From Lysobacter sp. 5GHs7-4 (GTDB lineage: Bacteria; Pseudomonadota; Gammaproteobacteria; Xanthomonadales; Xanthomonadaceae): DNA of 64,000 bases. A program made the translations under genes and the position numbers. The notes under the pieces are model-generated. The model had not been told where the DNA came from, did not search any database, and was given only the letters and a program-made list of their open reading frames with translations. The first letter of the stretch is position 1. Each line of letters starts with the position of its first letter. The stretch covers positions 948,001-1,012,000 of the forward strand of contig NZ_CP089924.1 of the NCBI RefSeq assembly GCF_021284765.1, read 5' to 3'. Positions 31,975 through 40,554 of the stretch are shown piece after piece.

Positions 31975-32928
31975 ATGCCATTCTGGCCCAGGAACACACC
32001 CACCATGCCGGACCTGCTCGCGAGGACGCCCGCTGCACCGCCCGCGCCGGCTGCGTCCACGCCGCCCGCAGCCACGACGACAGCGGCCACGACGACAGCG
32101 GCCAGCGCCGCGGATCCTGCCGCGGCCGCGCCGCCGGTCGGCGCCATCACGCCGGCCGCCGAGACGCCGGCTTCGACGCCCGCCGACGCTGCCGCCGATC
32201 CCGCATCGGGCACCGGCACGACCGGCACCGGTACCACCGGCTCTGGTACCACTGGCTCCGGCGCCGGCGATTCTGGCCCAAGCGGCTCGGGCACCAGCGG
32301 TTCCGATCCCAGCGGTTCGGGTACCAGTGGTTCCGGTACGACGGGCAGCGGAACCACCGGCAGCGGTACGGGCGGCAGCGGCAATGGCGCCGATCCGCCG
32401 GCGCCGCCCGCACCGCCGACGCCACCCACGCCACCGAGCCCGCCACCGCCCAGCGTGCTGGCGACGATGAGCACGCAGATGTTGGCCAAGGCCGGCGCGC
32501 CCACGCCGCCGACCGATGCGCTCAACCAGAAGATCGTGCAAGCGGTGCAGCTGAGCAACGCCGAGACCGCCCAGTACGCGCCGTCGCAGATCGCGACCGC
32601 GCCGAACATGATGATCACCCAGGCCGCCGGTCTGGTCGCGCAGTCGGCCGCCGCCTACTTCGACGGCGTCAGCAAACTCGCGCTGGCCAGCCAGGGCATC
32701 CTGCTCAAGGAAATGACCCAGAACCTGGTCGAGAACCAGCTGGAAAAGGCCGCCGAGGACGCGCTCGGCGTGCTCGCCACCGACATCCTGATGGGCGCCG
32801 CCGCGGCGGTCGCCGCGGCCGCCGGCGCGATGGAAGCCGAGGCCGCGAGCTTCGCCATCGACCGAATCGACCAGAGCATCTCCAAGTACGCCAGCGTGCT
32901 GCAGAACCACAAGAGCGCGTCGTCCTGA
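31975..32928 (+). CDS. RebB-domain protein with long Thr/Gly/Pro-rich N-terminus
   Basis: A 317-residue protein; GGGAG precedes ATG 31975. Residues ~10-165 are low complexity: Ala/Thr/Pro first, then about fifteen units of SGSGTTG type, then a 'PPAPPAPPTPPTPP' run. Residues ~180-245 align without gaps to RebB: 'LNQKIVQAVQLSNAETAQYAPSQ' versus 'VNDQITDAVTQSNVKVIGEAPAF', followed by matching Ala-Gly, Gln, Ala-Ala and Gln-Gly positions. The last ~70 residues are an Ala-rich helix. I infer a RebB-type subunit carrying a flexible arm, perhaps capping or anchoring the R-body ribbon. Confidence 0.75.
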   Translation: MPFWPRNTPTMPDLLARTPAAPPAPAASTPPAATTTAATTTAASAADPAAAAPPVGAITPAAETPASTPADAAADPASGTGTTGTGTTGSGTTGSGAGDSGPSGSGTSGSDPSGSGTSGSGTTGSGTTGSGTGGSGNGADPPAPPAPPTPPTPPSPPPPSVLATMSTQMLAKAGAPTPPTDALNQKIVQAVQLSNAETAQYAPSQIATAPNMMITQAAGLVAQSAAAYFDGVSKLALASQGILLKEMTQNLVENQLEKAAEDALGVLATDILMGAAAAVAAAAGAMEAEAASFAIDRIDQSISKYASVLQNHKSASS

Positions 32929-33014
32929 CGCAGGTATCACCGTGAGAGCGCGTCGCCGCGACGCGCTCCGGACCCGAATGCCGCCCTGCGGCGCAGACCC
33001 TAGGAGCTCCGTCC

Positions 33015-35270
33015 ATGGCCTTTTTTTCCCTGACCGCACCGGTCGCGATGCAGCAGTATCCGTTCGACTACCACAGCCATTTCGGCGGCATCCTGCCGGT
33101 CGAGGGCAGCATGCTGACCTCGACGTCCTACGAGATCAGCTACACGATGCCGCCCTCCCCGGACGCCACCCAGGTCAGCCTGCCCAAGGATCAGCTGCTG
33201 TCCCTGGTCGGCGTGATGGGCGGCGACGGCCCGACCGGCGCCGATGAGGGCACGGTGTCGCTGTTCGAGAAGGCCCTGCTGATGATGATCGAGGGCAATC
33301 CGCTCAACGCGCTGGCGGCCAAGGCCAACAAGGCCCAGTACGAGCGCGGCGAATGCGTGGCCGAAACCATCTACATCGCCTGCGTGGTGCTGGCGCGGCG
33401 CTGGGCGCTGTCGGACTGGGTGGTCAACGCGGCCGCGACCAGCCCGGAGCTGTACGAGGAAATCCTGGGCCAGTTGCACAACCGGGTGCGCCCGGACCGC
33501 GCGGCGCCGTACAACCAGGAGCTGATCAAGATCCTTCGCTACTTCAACAAGAAGATCTACAGCGCCAACAAGTACACGCCGTTCGACGACTGCTACAAGG
33601 CGCGTTCCAGCCTGATGAAGGTGGTGCTGCGCGAGCCCAACGCGCAAAAGCACTACGATCAGTGGGTGCTGGCGACCTACGCCTTCCTGTATCAGAGCGG
33701 CGTACGCTGCAATCAGGCCGCGATCGGCGCCGACGAAATCGAAGTTGCCGATCAGATCGCCCAGCAGTTCAACAAGCTGAACCCGGACGATCCGAGCAAC
33801 TTCCGTCTGCTGGTGCACACTTCGGCCGGTTACATGGCCGGCGATCGCTTGAGCGCGGAACTGAAGGACAAGATCTTGCCCTTGTTGACCCGGCCCGGTC
33901 CCAGCACCGTGATCGGCATCGACCTGCTGGGCAGCGAGACCAAGGTCGCCGACTACGGGCAGTTCTTCAAATTCCTGTTCGAGAACCAGTCCGAGCTGTC
34001 GAAGTGCTTCGGCTGGCAGAACAAGAACGCGCGCTCGCAGCAGGTGATCTGCCACATCCACTGCGGCGAGGGCGCGGCATCGACCACCGACAACCGTTCG
34101 ATGATCGGCTATTACTACGTCAACGCCGCCGAGCCGCCGGGCGAGGATTTCTACCGCGCCTACTCGGCCTACATCGCGCGCTGCCTGGCCACCGCCCAAG
34201 GCCGCCTGGCGGACGAGCCGCGCGGCACCCGTGGCGCGGGCACGCGCAAGAAGAGCGACGTGTCCGGCCTGTTCGACGAGTTGTTCCGCAGCGACTCGCT
34301 GACCCACGGCGGCTGCACCCTGCGCCGCTTCGACATCAACAGCCCGGCCAGCATCGCCATCGTCGCCTACAACGGCAAGCGCAGCGAGATGGCGATGAGC
34401 GAGACGCTCGACACGGTGCCCGTCGGGCAGTCGCAGAGCTGGTACGACTTCTTCTCCGGCAGCCAGCAGTACGCGTTCCGTCTGGGCCATGCCTATTACT
34501 ACCGCAACTACATGGCGCAGCGTTATCCGCTGGTCGCCTTCGACACCAACATGGGCAGCAACGCGATCACCGGCGCGTCGGGCTTGTTCGATTCGGTCGA
34601 GGGCTACCGCATCAACCGCGGTTTCCGCCATCTCGACGGCTACATCGACACCGACGTGCTGCACCAGGCCGGCAATGCCGTGGCCTATCTGGGCGCCAAC
34701 GCGCTGACCCAGCCGCAGGCGGAACAGCTGATCGCGATGGTGCGCGCGGCGTCCAGCCTGAAGGCCGTGCTGACCGAGGCCGCCAACCGCAACTGGTTCT
34801 ACCAGCAGCTGACCGCGGGCATGGCGCCGATCTGCGGTGAGGTCAACATCGCCAGCTACTACGAGCTGTACTGCGAACTGGTGGCGCAGCTGGCGGGTCA
34901 AACCACGATCAAGTCCTATTGGTTCGACGCATTGGCCCGCACCCTGACCCTGTTCAACAACTGGCGCTCCTACCTGTTGGGCGCCGACGGCCAGGGCGTG
35001 GAGCATACCGACGTGCAGGACGAGTTCCTGCGCATGGTGATCCTGCTCGCCTATCAGCTGCTGCCGGCCGGCCAGACGCGGGTGTTGGACGAGACCATGG
35101 CATCGCTGCAGAAACTGGTGCTGTCGATCGCCACCGACTACTGGAAGTTCACCGTCGCCGACTCGTTGAAACTGGTGCCGGGCAAGGCGCTGGGGCTGGA
35201 GTCCATGTACGGCTTCAAGTCGCCGGCCTCGGTGGTCACGCTGACCCGGCCCAAGCCGGGCAAGCAATGA
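33015..35270 (+). CDS. Adenosine-deaminase-superfamily protein of the reb cluster, TDD motif missing
   Basis: A 751-residue protein. AGGAG lies near ATG 33015. It shows adenosine deaminase landmarks in the right order: 'DYHSHFGG' (His20, His22; HxH), 'VIGIDLLGSE' (299-308; ADA has VxGxDLxGxE), 'HIHCGEG' (His349, Glu352; ADA HAGE), 'FRLGHAYYY' (His492; ADA RxGHG) and 'FDTNMGSNAITG' (509-520; ADA SNxxTG). Where ADA has the TDDP aspartates that bind zinc and water, the sequence reads 'VAYLGANALT' (about 556-565), so those two Asp are not there. The first 300 residues include a large helical insertion (85-270), and a ~170-residue C-terminal part has no ADA counterpart. Predicted: ADA fold, with changed or lost deaminase chemistry. 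It lies between RebB genes and is probably part of R-body production or payload. Confidence 0.75.
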   Translation: MAFFSLTAPVAMQQYPFDYHSHFGGILPVEGSMLTSTSYEISYTMPPSPDATQVSLPKDQLLSLVGVMGGDGPTGADEGTVSLFEKALLMMIEGNPLNALAAKANKAQYERGECVAETIYIACVVLARRWALSDWVVNAAATSPELYEEILGQLHNRVRPDRAAPYNQELIKILRYFNKKIYSANKYTPFDDCYKARSSLMKVVLREPNAQKHYDQWVLATYAFLYQSGVRCNQAAIGADEIEVADQIAQQFNKLNPDDPSNFRLLVHTSAGYMAGDRLSAELKDKILPLLTRPGPSTVIGIDLLGSETKVADYGQFFKFLFENQSELSKCFGWQNKNARSQQVICHIHCGEGAASTTDNRSMIGYYYVNAAEPPGEDFYRAYSAYIARCLATAQGRLADEPRGTRGAGTRKKSDVSGLFDELFRSDSLTHGGCTLRRFDINSPASIAIVAYNGKRSEMAMSETLDTVPVGQSQSWYDFFSGSQQYAFRLGHAYYYRNYMAQRYPLVAFDTNMGSNAITGASGLFDSVEGYRINRGFRHLDGYIDTDVLHQAGNAVAYLGANALTQPQAEQLIAMVRAASSLKAVLTEAANRNWFYQQLTAGMAPICGEVNIASYYELYCELVAQLAGQTTIKSYWFDALARTLTLFNNWRSYLLGADGQGVEHTDVQDEFLRMVILLAYQLLPAGQTRVLDETMASLQKLVLSIATDYWKFTVADSLKLVPGKALGLESMYGFKSPASVVTLTRPKPGKQ

Positions 35271-35352
35271 AAGCCGCCGCGCCCGCGCGCAGCGGGCATG
35301 GATTCGACGCCGGCCGCGCCGGATGCGCGGCCGGCACCGCCAGGAGCTTGCG

Positions 35353-35571
35353 ATGAACGATCTGGTCGAACAGCTGTTGCACGAAGAAATCGACGATCCC
35401 GCCGCCGCCACGGCCACGCCCGCCAAACCGGCGGATCCCGCGCCCGCGTCGACGCCCGCGGCCCCCGCTGCCGGCGAATCGTCGCTGGATCCCGAGTTGG
35501 CGCAAGTGCTGGAGCGTCTGATGCAGCCCGACGTGCTGCGCGCGCTCACCCAGCTCCTGCGTGCGCGCTGA
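35353..35571 (+). CDS. Small reb-cluster protein, unknown
   Basis: A 72-residue protein; GGAG 6 nt before ATG 35353. The N-terminus is acidic ('NDLVEQLLHEEIDD'), the middle is Ala/Pro/Thr-rich, and the C-terminus is a helix 'LAQVLERLMQPDVLRALTQLL'. No family recognised. Two helices on a flexible linker would suit an adaptor. It lies 82 bp after the ADA-like gene and 32 bp before the next. Confidence 0.65.
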   Translation: MNDLVEQLLHEEIDDPAAATATPAKPADPAPASTPAAPAAGESSLDPELAQVLERLMQPDVLRALTQLLRAR

Positions 35572-35603
35572 GCGCATTCCCCCGACTGTCCGCGAGTAGC
35601 GCT

Positions 35604-36182
35604 ATGACCGCAAGCCGCAACGAATTGGCCGAACAGGTGCATCAGTTCGCGCGCCATTGGCTGGGCCACGACCTGGGCGACGACGAGCGCAAGCAGTTGG
35701 CCGAGTTCCTCGCCAACCTCAGCGCGAACGAGGCCGTGCTGGGCGGCTACACCGACCAGGCGCGGCGCCATGCCGCCGACATCGTCGACCAGGGCCGGCA
35801 GCGCGTGGAGGCGGCGATGAAGACCGTGCTGGGCGCCGCCGACGCGCCTCCGGGCGACGCCGCCGCGCCGGCCAAGACCGCGGCGGCGGGACCGCCGCTC
35901 AACCGCGAGGAGCAGGCGATTTTGCGGCTGCTGCAATCGGCGCACACGCTAAGCGACCTGCGGCCCGCGAATCTCAAGGCCACCGGCCAGGGCGAAACGC
36001 CGGCGGCGCAGCTGGCGATCGCGCAGATCGCCGACCGCCTCGCGATCCTGATCAAGGCCGAAGTCGAGGCCTGTTTCGAGCGCCAGTACGGCCCGCTCAC
36101 GCGTCAGATCGAGGCCGTGCTCGAGGCCGGGCGTGCCGAGGCGAGCGCTCGCAAGACCCCGTCCGCCGCGTCGTCCGCCTGA
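35604..36182 (+). CDS. Reb-cluster helical protein, unknown
   Basis: A 192-residue protein from ATG 35604. N-terminal helices with 'VHQFARHWLGHDLGDDERKQLAEFLANL', here quoted in shortened sense, an Ala/Pro linker at about residues 80-100, and a C-terminal helical region ('LLQSAHTLSDLRPANL', 'AEVEACFERQYGPL'). No signal peptide and no family recognised. It ends 73 bp before the first of the twin RebB genes. Confidence 0.65.
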   Translation: MTASRNELAEQVHQFARHWLGHDLGDDERKQLAEFLANLSANEAVLGGYTDQARRHAADIVDQGRQRVEAAMKTVLGAADAPPGDAAAPAKTAAAGPPLNREEQAILRLLQSAHTLSDLRPANLKATGQGETPAAQLAIAQIADRLAILIKAEVEACFERQYGPLTRQIEAVLEAGRAEASARKTPSAASSA

Positions 36183-36255
36183 TTCACAAGGCGGGTTCCG
36201 CAGCGTTCATTGAAACGTACGGCATGGGCCGTACACGACCCCGAGGAGTTAAACC

Positions 36256-36576
36256 ATGGCTTTCCCGACCGCCGTCAACGATCAGATCACCGATGCCGTC
36301 ACCCAATCCAACGTCAAGGTCATCGGCGAAGCGCCGGCCTTCGCGATGGGCTCGATCTACCAGAGCCTGGCGCACTCGACCGGCATCCTGTTCCAGAACG
36401 CCATCGCCGCGCAGCAGCAGCAGAACACGCTGGCGCAGGCCGCCGCCAACCAGGGTGTGATGCAGATCTACTCGCTCGACACCACCGCCGCCGCGGGCGC
36501 GACCGAGAAGGTCGCCCAGACCGGCGTTTCCGACAACCTGACCAGCCTGCTGACCGTGCTCAACGCCTTCAAGTGA
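36256..36576 (+). CDS. RebB-family R-body protein, twin copy 1
   Basis: A 106-residue protein; GAGGAG lies 9 nt before ATG 36256. Hallmarks: 'VNDQITDAVTQSNVKVIGEAPAF', 'GSIYQSLAHSTGILFQNAIAAQQQQ', 'QGVMQIYSLDTTAAAGA'. It is nearly identical over ~100 residues to the next gene (differences such as Ile/Val at two positions, Ser/Thr in 'IYSLD'/'IYTLD' and Leu/Met near the end). Expected to be a main structural subunit of the R-body. Confidence 0.9.
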   Translation: MAFPTAVNDQITDAVTQSNVKVIGEAPAFAMGSIYQSLAHSTGILFQNAIAAQQQQNTLAQAAANQGVMQIYSLDTTAAAGATEKVAQTGVSDNLTSLLTVLNAFK

Positions 36577-36661
36577 GAGAACCCCGGCCGATGGCTCCGC
36601 GCCATCCGCCGGATCTCCCAGGCGCGCATGTTCCTGACGACCGCATAACGAGGATGACCTC

Positions 36662-37021
36662 ATGGCATTTCCCACCGCCGTCAACGACCAGATCACCGAT
36701 GCCGTAACCCAGTCCAACGTCAAGGTGGTCGGCGAAGCGCCGGCCTTCGCGATGGGCTCGATCTACCAGAGCCTGGCGCACTCGACCGGCATCCTGTTCC
36801 AGAACGCCGTCGCCGCGCAGCAGCAGCAGAACACGCTGGCGCAGGCAGCCGCCAACCAGGGCGTGATGCAGATCTACACGCTCGATACCACCGCTGCCGC
36901 GGGTGCGACGGAGAAGGTCGCCCAGACCGGCGTCTCCGACAACCTGACCAGCCTGATGACCGTGCTCAAGGCCTTCACCGGCACCAAGCCGGTCAAGGGT
37001 TTGAACAGCGGTTCTCCGTAA
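36662..37021 (+). CDS. RebB-family R-body protein, twin copy 2
   Basis: A 119-residue protein, tandem duplicate of the preceding gene with a 13-residue C-terminal extension ('TGTKPVKGLNSG'). GAGG precedes ATG 36662. The DNA of the two copies is also close to identical through most of the gene, with changes mainly in third positions, so the duplication is recent or kept alike by gene conversion. Caedibacter R-bodies need several Reb proteins of different length; the twin with an extension fits that pattern. Confidence 0.9.
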   Translation: MAFPTAVNDQITDAVTQSNVKVVGEAPAFAMGSIYQSLAHSTGILFQNAVAAQQQQNTLAQAAANQGVMQIYTLDTTAAAGATEKVAQTGVSDNLTSLMTVLKAFTGTKPVKGLNSGSP

Positions 37022-37028
37022 GGCGGTA

Positions 37029-37053
37029 GGCGTCGGGTGCGACACCCGACGCC
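37029..37053. terminator. Hairpin after the reb operon
   Basis: 11-bp perfect stem GGCGTCGGGTG/CACCCGACGCC with a 3-nt loop, 8 bp past the last RebB stop. No T-run follows, so it may be a rho-dependent or 3'-protecting hairpin. Confidence 0.5.
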
Positions 37054-37461
37054 GAACGCTACGGATGCGGCGGCCCCCGATACCGCATCCGCGAGGCAGT
37101 CCGTCGGCGTCCGCGCCGGCAGCCCGCCCCGCACGAGACCGGACGCGTCGTCGCTCACGCGGCCTCGGTCCGGACCCAGGGAACACCGCGGCGCAGCGCA
37201 GGCGGCCCAGTGGATGGGGCGCCGGCCGCACGCGGCATAGGCCGGCGCGGCTAGGGGTCGCGGCGGCAGGGGATCGAATATGGATCGTTCGTCACGCAGC
37301 GGCGGCCTACGGCACCGGCGTCGCGTCGGAAGCACTCGTGCTGCTCGCCGTTGCCATGCCAGCCACCGCCTCGCGCAGCTTGCTTCCGCATCACCGCAGT
37401 CCGTCGCTGCCGGCGCGGAAGCCGCCGATGCGCGTCCCGTCCCGCCCGCGTGGTCGCGCGC
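37054..37461. other. Non-coding gap before the Crp-family gene
   Basis: About 400 bp, GC-rich, with only short Arg-rich open frames that I take as chance. No repeat family of the window is present. The promoter of the Crp-family gene must be here. Confidence 0.4.
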
Positions 37462-38223
37462 ATGTGCATGACGCTGGACCGCTCCGCCACCGTACGCGCA
37501 CGGCAGTTGATCCTTGAGCAATCCCCGCTGTTCCGGGGCTTGCCGGACACCTTGCTCAACCATGTCGCTCGCAACGCCACCGAACGCGTGCTGCGCGACG
37601 GCCAGGCGTTGTTCCTCAAGAACGACCCCGCCGATTTCCTGGCCCTGGTCGCGCGCGGGCGGATCTACAAGATCCTGTACGGCCCCGACGGCCAGGAACT
37701 GATCGTCGACACCATCGAGGCCGGCGAAACCGTGGACGAGACCGCGCTGCTGGACGCGCAGGGCCGCAACTTCACCGCCATGGCCTACGGTCCGGCGCGT
37801 GTGTTGTTGCTGGCGCGCCGGCACTTTCCGGCGCTGACCTCCGAGCCGGTGTTGCTGGAACGCGCGCACGCCACTTTGTGCCTGCGCCTGCGCAAGGCCG
37901 TCGACAGCCTGGAGACCATGTGCCTGCATCGGCTGGAGTCGCGCCTGGCGCGCTATCTGCTGTCGATCATGCACGACGGCGGCCGCGCCGCGGTCGACGG
38001 CTTCGAAGTCGCGTTGCCGCCCACCCAGAGCATCCTGGCGGCGATGGTCAACGCCAGCCGGCCGAAGTTGAACGCGCAGCTGCAGACCTGGCACCGCAGC
38101 GGCCTGGTCAGCCGGCGCCGCAACATCCTGCGCATCAACGACATCGACCAGTTCCGCTGCAAGGCCTACCTGGGGCGCGATTTCGTGCGCGGCGATCCGC
38201 GGCCGCGGGCCAAGCCCAACTAG
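37462..38223 (+). CDS. Crp/Fnr-family transcriptional regulator next to the reb cluster
   Basis: A 253-residue regulator; start at ATG 37462 or 37468 (neither has a clear ribosome site). N-terminal effector domain: 'SPLFRGLPDTLLNHVARNATERVLRDGQALFLKNDPADFLALVARGRIYK' in part, with the beta-barrel pattern of cNMP domains but without the usual phosphate-binding 'RxSA' arginine (here 'DETALLD'), so it may not bind cAMP. No Cys cluster of Fnr type. C-terminal HTH: 'PPTQSILAAMVNASRPKLNAQLQTWHRSGLV', shortened. It shares a 4-nt overlap with the convergent WYL gene. Its position suggests control of the reb genes. Confidence 0.85.
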   Translation: MCMTLDRSATVRARQLILEQSPLFRGLPDTLLNHVARNATERVLRDGQALFLKNDPADFLALVARGRIYKILYGPDGQELIVDTIEAGETVDETALLDAQGRNFTAMAYGPARVLLLARRHFPALTSEPVLLERAHATLCLRLRKAVDSLETMCLHRLESRLARYLLSIMHDGGRAAVDGFEVALPPTQSILAAMVNASRPKLNAQLQTWHRSGLVSRRRNILRINDIDQFRCKAYLGRDFVRGDPRPRAKPN

Positions 38224-38924
38224 CGCTCGTCGTCGCGCAGATGCGGCTGGTACAGCTGCGCGACCATGTCCTTGAGCAGCGCGCCGCGGCGACGCGGCAG
38301 CGGCTCGGGCAGCACCTCCAGGCCGGCGATGCGGTCGAGGCGGAAGTGGCGGAAATCGCCGCGCAGTTCGCACCAGGCGCCGACCACGCGCGCGTGGTCG
38401 AAGAAGGCCAGAGTCAGCGGCCAGATCGTGCGTTCGCTGTCGCGGCCGTCGCCGCCGGTGTAGCGGATGCGCAGCTTGCGCTCCTCGCGCATGGCGTCGC
38501 GCACCCGCTGCATGGCGGTGGGCTCGCCGCGCTGGGCGTTGCTGGGCGAAACCCACATGCCGATCTCGCCGATCGCGTCGCGCAGATCGCGCGGCGCCGC
38601 GGCGGCGATCTTGGCCAGCGCATTGGTGGCCGCCAGCGACAGCGCGCGATCGTCCTGGCGCTGCACCCAGCGCGCGCCCAGCACCAGCGCCTCGATCTCG
38701 TCCTGGGCGAAATTCATCGGCGGCAGGAAGAAGCCGGGACGCAGCAGATAACCCACGCCGGCCTCCCCGTCGATCGGCGCGCCCAGGCTGACCAGGGTCT
38801 GCACGTCGCGGTAGATCGTGCGCAGCGACACGCCCAGCTCCTGCGCCAGGGTGGCCGCGGCGATCGGCTGGCGGTGGCGGCGCAAGGCCTCGATCAGGTC
38901 GAACAGGCGCTCGGTGCGGCTCAT
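38220..38924 (-). CDS. YafY/WYL-domain transcriptional regulator
   Basis: A 234-residue regulator from ATG 38924; the open frame before it is not homologous. N-terminal HTH: 'RTERLFDLIEALRRHRQPIAAATLAQELGVSLRTIYRDVQTL', shortened. Middle part 'FFLPPMNFAQDEIEALVLGARWV'. The WYL region is present in degenerate form, with 'RTIWPLTLAFFDHARVVGAWCELRGDFRHFRLDRI' (cut) where the family has the Trp-Tyr-Leu strand. Such proteins often sense nucleotides or DNA ends. The downstream overlap with the Crp gene is only the shared CTAG. Confidence 0.85.
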   Translation of the reverse strand: MSRTERLFDLIEALRRHRQPIAAATLAQELGVSLRTIYRDVQTLVSLGAPIDGEAGVGYLLRPGFFLPPMNFAQDEIEALVLGARWVQRQDDRALSLAATNALAKIAAAAPRDLRDAIGEIGMWVSPSNAQRGEPTAMQRVRDAMREERKLRIRYTGGDGRDSERTIWPLTLAFFDHARVVGAWCELRGDFRHFRLDRIAGLEVLPEPLPRRRGALLKDMVAQLYQPHLRDDER

Positions 38925-39019
38925 GCGGTCGTGGCGACGGATGGAGGCGGGCACGATAGCAAGTAGCGTCGTCGCCGGCGAAGAGCGCCGCGACTCGCGT
39001 CGCTCCCGCTCACGGCCGC

Positions 39020-39739
39020 TCAGCGCAGCATCGGTCCCAGCTGGGTCCACACGTGGTCGCGCAGCTTGGGCTGCGCGCTGGCGACCGGATGCAGGTTGTC
39101 GTCCTGGAACGCCTGGCGGTCGAGCGCGATCGGTTGCAGCAGGAACGGCAGCAAGGCCGCGCCATGGCGTTGGGCGAGTTCGGCGTAGTTGCGCTCGAAG
39201 CCCTGGGTGTACTCGCGTCCCAGGTTCGGCGGCATGCGCATGCCGATCAGCAGCACCCGCGCCTTGCTCGCGGCCGCCGCCTGGATCATGCGTTCCAGGT
39301 TGGCGCGGCTCTGCGCCAACGGCAGGCCGCGCAGGCCGTCGTTGGCGCCCAGTTCGATCACCACCACCGCCGGTTTGTGGCGCGCCAATTCACCGGCGAT
39401 GCGGCTGGCGCCGCCGGCGGTGGTTTCGCCGCTGATGCTGGCGTTGACCACGCGCCAGCCGGGCCGGGTCTGGCTCACGCGTTGCGCGGTCAGCGCGACC
39501 CAGCCCTGCGAGGCGGCCAGGCCGTAACCGGCCGACAGCGAGTCGCCCATCACCAGCACCGTACGCGCGGCCTTGGCGGCGGGCGCGGCGGCGGCGGGCT
39601 TGGGCTGGGCGCGCGCGGGCTGGGCCTGCACGGGCGCCGAGATCAAGGCGCAGATCAAGGCCAGTGCCGCGGTCCCGGTACCGATGGCCCATTGAAGCCG
39701 GCGCCGCGATGCCGCATATCCTCGTTTATTAAGCGTCAT
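39020..39739 (-). CDS. tesA: TesA-like SGNH esterase/thioesterase
   Basis: A 239-residue protein; GGAGG is 8 nt before ATG 39739. Signal sequence or N-terminal anchor at residues 17-38 ('WAIGTGTAALALICALISAPVQA'), then a short Ala/Pro linker. SGNH blocks: 'VLVMGDSLSAGYGL' (Ser), 'NASISGETTAGG' (Gly), 'VIELGANDGLRG' (Asn) and 'DDNLHPVASAQ' (Asp/His). This is the multifunctional periplasmic thioesterase I / arylesterase family. As in E. coli, it is divergent from ybbA-ybbP with less than 50 bp between starts. Confidence 0.9.
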   Translation of the reverse strand: MTLNKRGYAASRRRLQWAIGTGTAALALICALISAPVQAQPARAQPKPAAAAPAAKAARTVLVMGDSLSAGYGLAASQGWVALTAQRVSQTRPGWRVVNASISGETTAGGASRIAGELARHKPAVVVIELGANDGLRGLPLAQSRANLERMIQAAAASKARVLLIGMRMPPNLGREYTQGFERNYAELAQRHGAALLPFLLQPIALDRQAFQDDNLHPVASAQPKLRDHVWTQLGPMLR

Positions 39740-39786
39740 TAATAAGGCCTCCGGATGATGTCTCTGGAGCAAGCATAAGGACGATC

Positions 39787-40554
39787 ATGGCCGATTCCAT
39801 TCAAGTGCACGCCGTACGCGCCGGTTCTATTCAGCGTGACCCCGCGCGACGCGGGGCTGCGCGCCGCGATGCGGAGGCCGCGACCGCCGTGCCCGCGCTG
39901 CGGGTCGAGGGCCTGGGCAAACGCGTCGCGTTGCCCGGCGAGGAACTGACGATACTCGACGGCGTGAGCTTCGAGATCGCGCGCGGCGACACCGTCGCCA
40001 TCGTCGGCGCCTCGGGCTCGGGCAAGAGCACCCTGCTGTCGCTGATGGCCGGCCTGGACACGCCCAGCAGCGGCAGCGTCGCCCTGGACGGCGAGGCGCT
40101 GTCGGCGCTGGACGAGGACGGACGCGCGCGCGTGCGCGGCGCCAAGGTCGGTTTCGTGTTCCAGAGTTTTCAATTGTTGCCGTCGTTGACCGCGTTGGAA
40201 AACGTGATGCTGCCGCTGGAGCTGCGCGGCGATCGCGAGGTCGAGGCGCCGGCACGCGCGATCCTGGCCAAGGTCGGCCTGGGCCAGCGCCTGGGCCATT
40301 ACCCGCGTCAGTTGTCCGGCGGCGAGCAGCAGCGCGTGGCGCTGGCGCGCGCGTTCGTGACGCGGCCGTCGCTGCTGTTCGCCGACGAGCCCACCGGCAA
40401 TCTCGATACCCACACCGGTCAGGCCATCATCGAGTTGCTGTTCGAGCTCAACGCCGACGCCGGCACCACCCTGGTCCTGGTCACCCACGACGAACACCTG
40501 GCCCAGCGCTGCGGCCGCATGCTGCGCCTGGACAGCGGCAGGCTGGTGCCGTGA
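39787..40554 (+). CDS. ybbA: ABC transporter ATP-binding protein (YbbA/LolD group)
   Basis: A 255-residue ATPase. Walker A '[13 protein letters not shown]', Q-loop '[26 protein letters not shown]', signature '[15 protein letters not shown]', Walker B '[12 protein letters not shown]', H-loop 'LVTHDE'. The first ~35 residues extend beyond the usual start; an internal start cannot be excluded. It overlaps the permease gene by 4 nt (GTGA). Paired with a ten-span MacB/LolC-like permease, the complex is of the mechanotransmission type; in E. coli the pair YbbA-YbbP is linked to export or extraction of lipidic or hydrophobic compounds. Confidence 0.92.
   Translation: MADSIQVHAVRAGSIQRDPARRGAARRDAEAATAVPALRVEGLGKRVALPGEELTILDGVSFEIARGDTVAIVGASGSGKSTLLSLMAGLDTPSSGSVALDGEALSALDEDGRARVRGAKVGFVFQSFQLLPSLTALENVMLPLELRGDREVEAPARAILAKVGLGQRLGHYPRQLSGGEQQRVALARAFVTRPSLLFADEPTGNLDTHTGQAIIELLFELNADAGTTLVLVTHDEHLAQRCGRMLRLDSGRLVP

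Noticed and set aside
33000..35945. A 981-codon open frame on the minus strand
   Set aside because: It is antisense to the ADA-like gene, which has conserved motifs and a ribosome site. The antisense translation is a His/Val/Gln/Arg-rich string typical of GC-rich third-position shadows.
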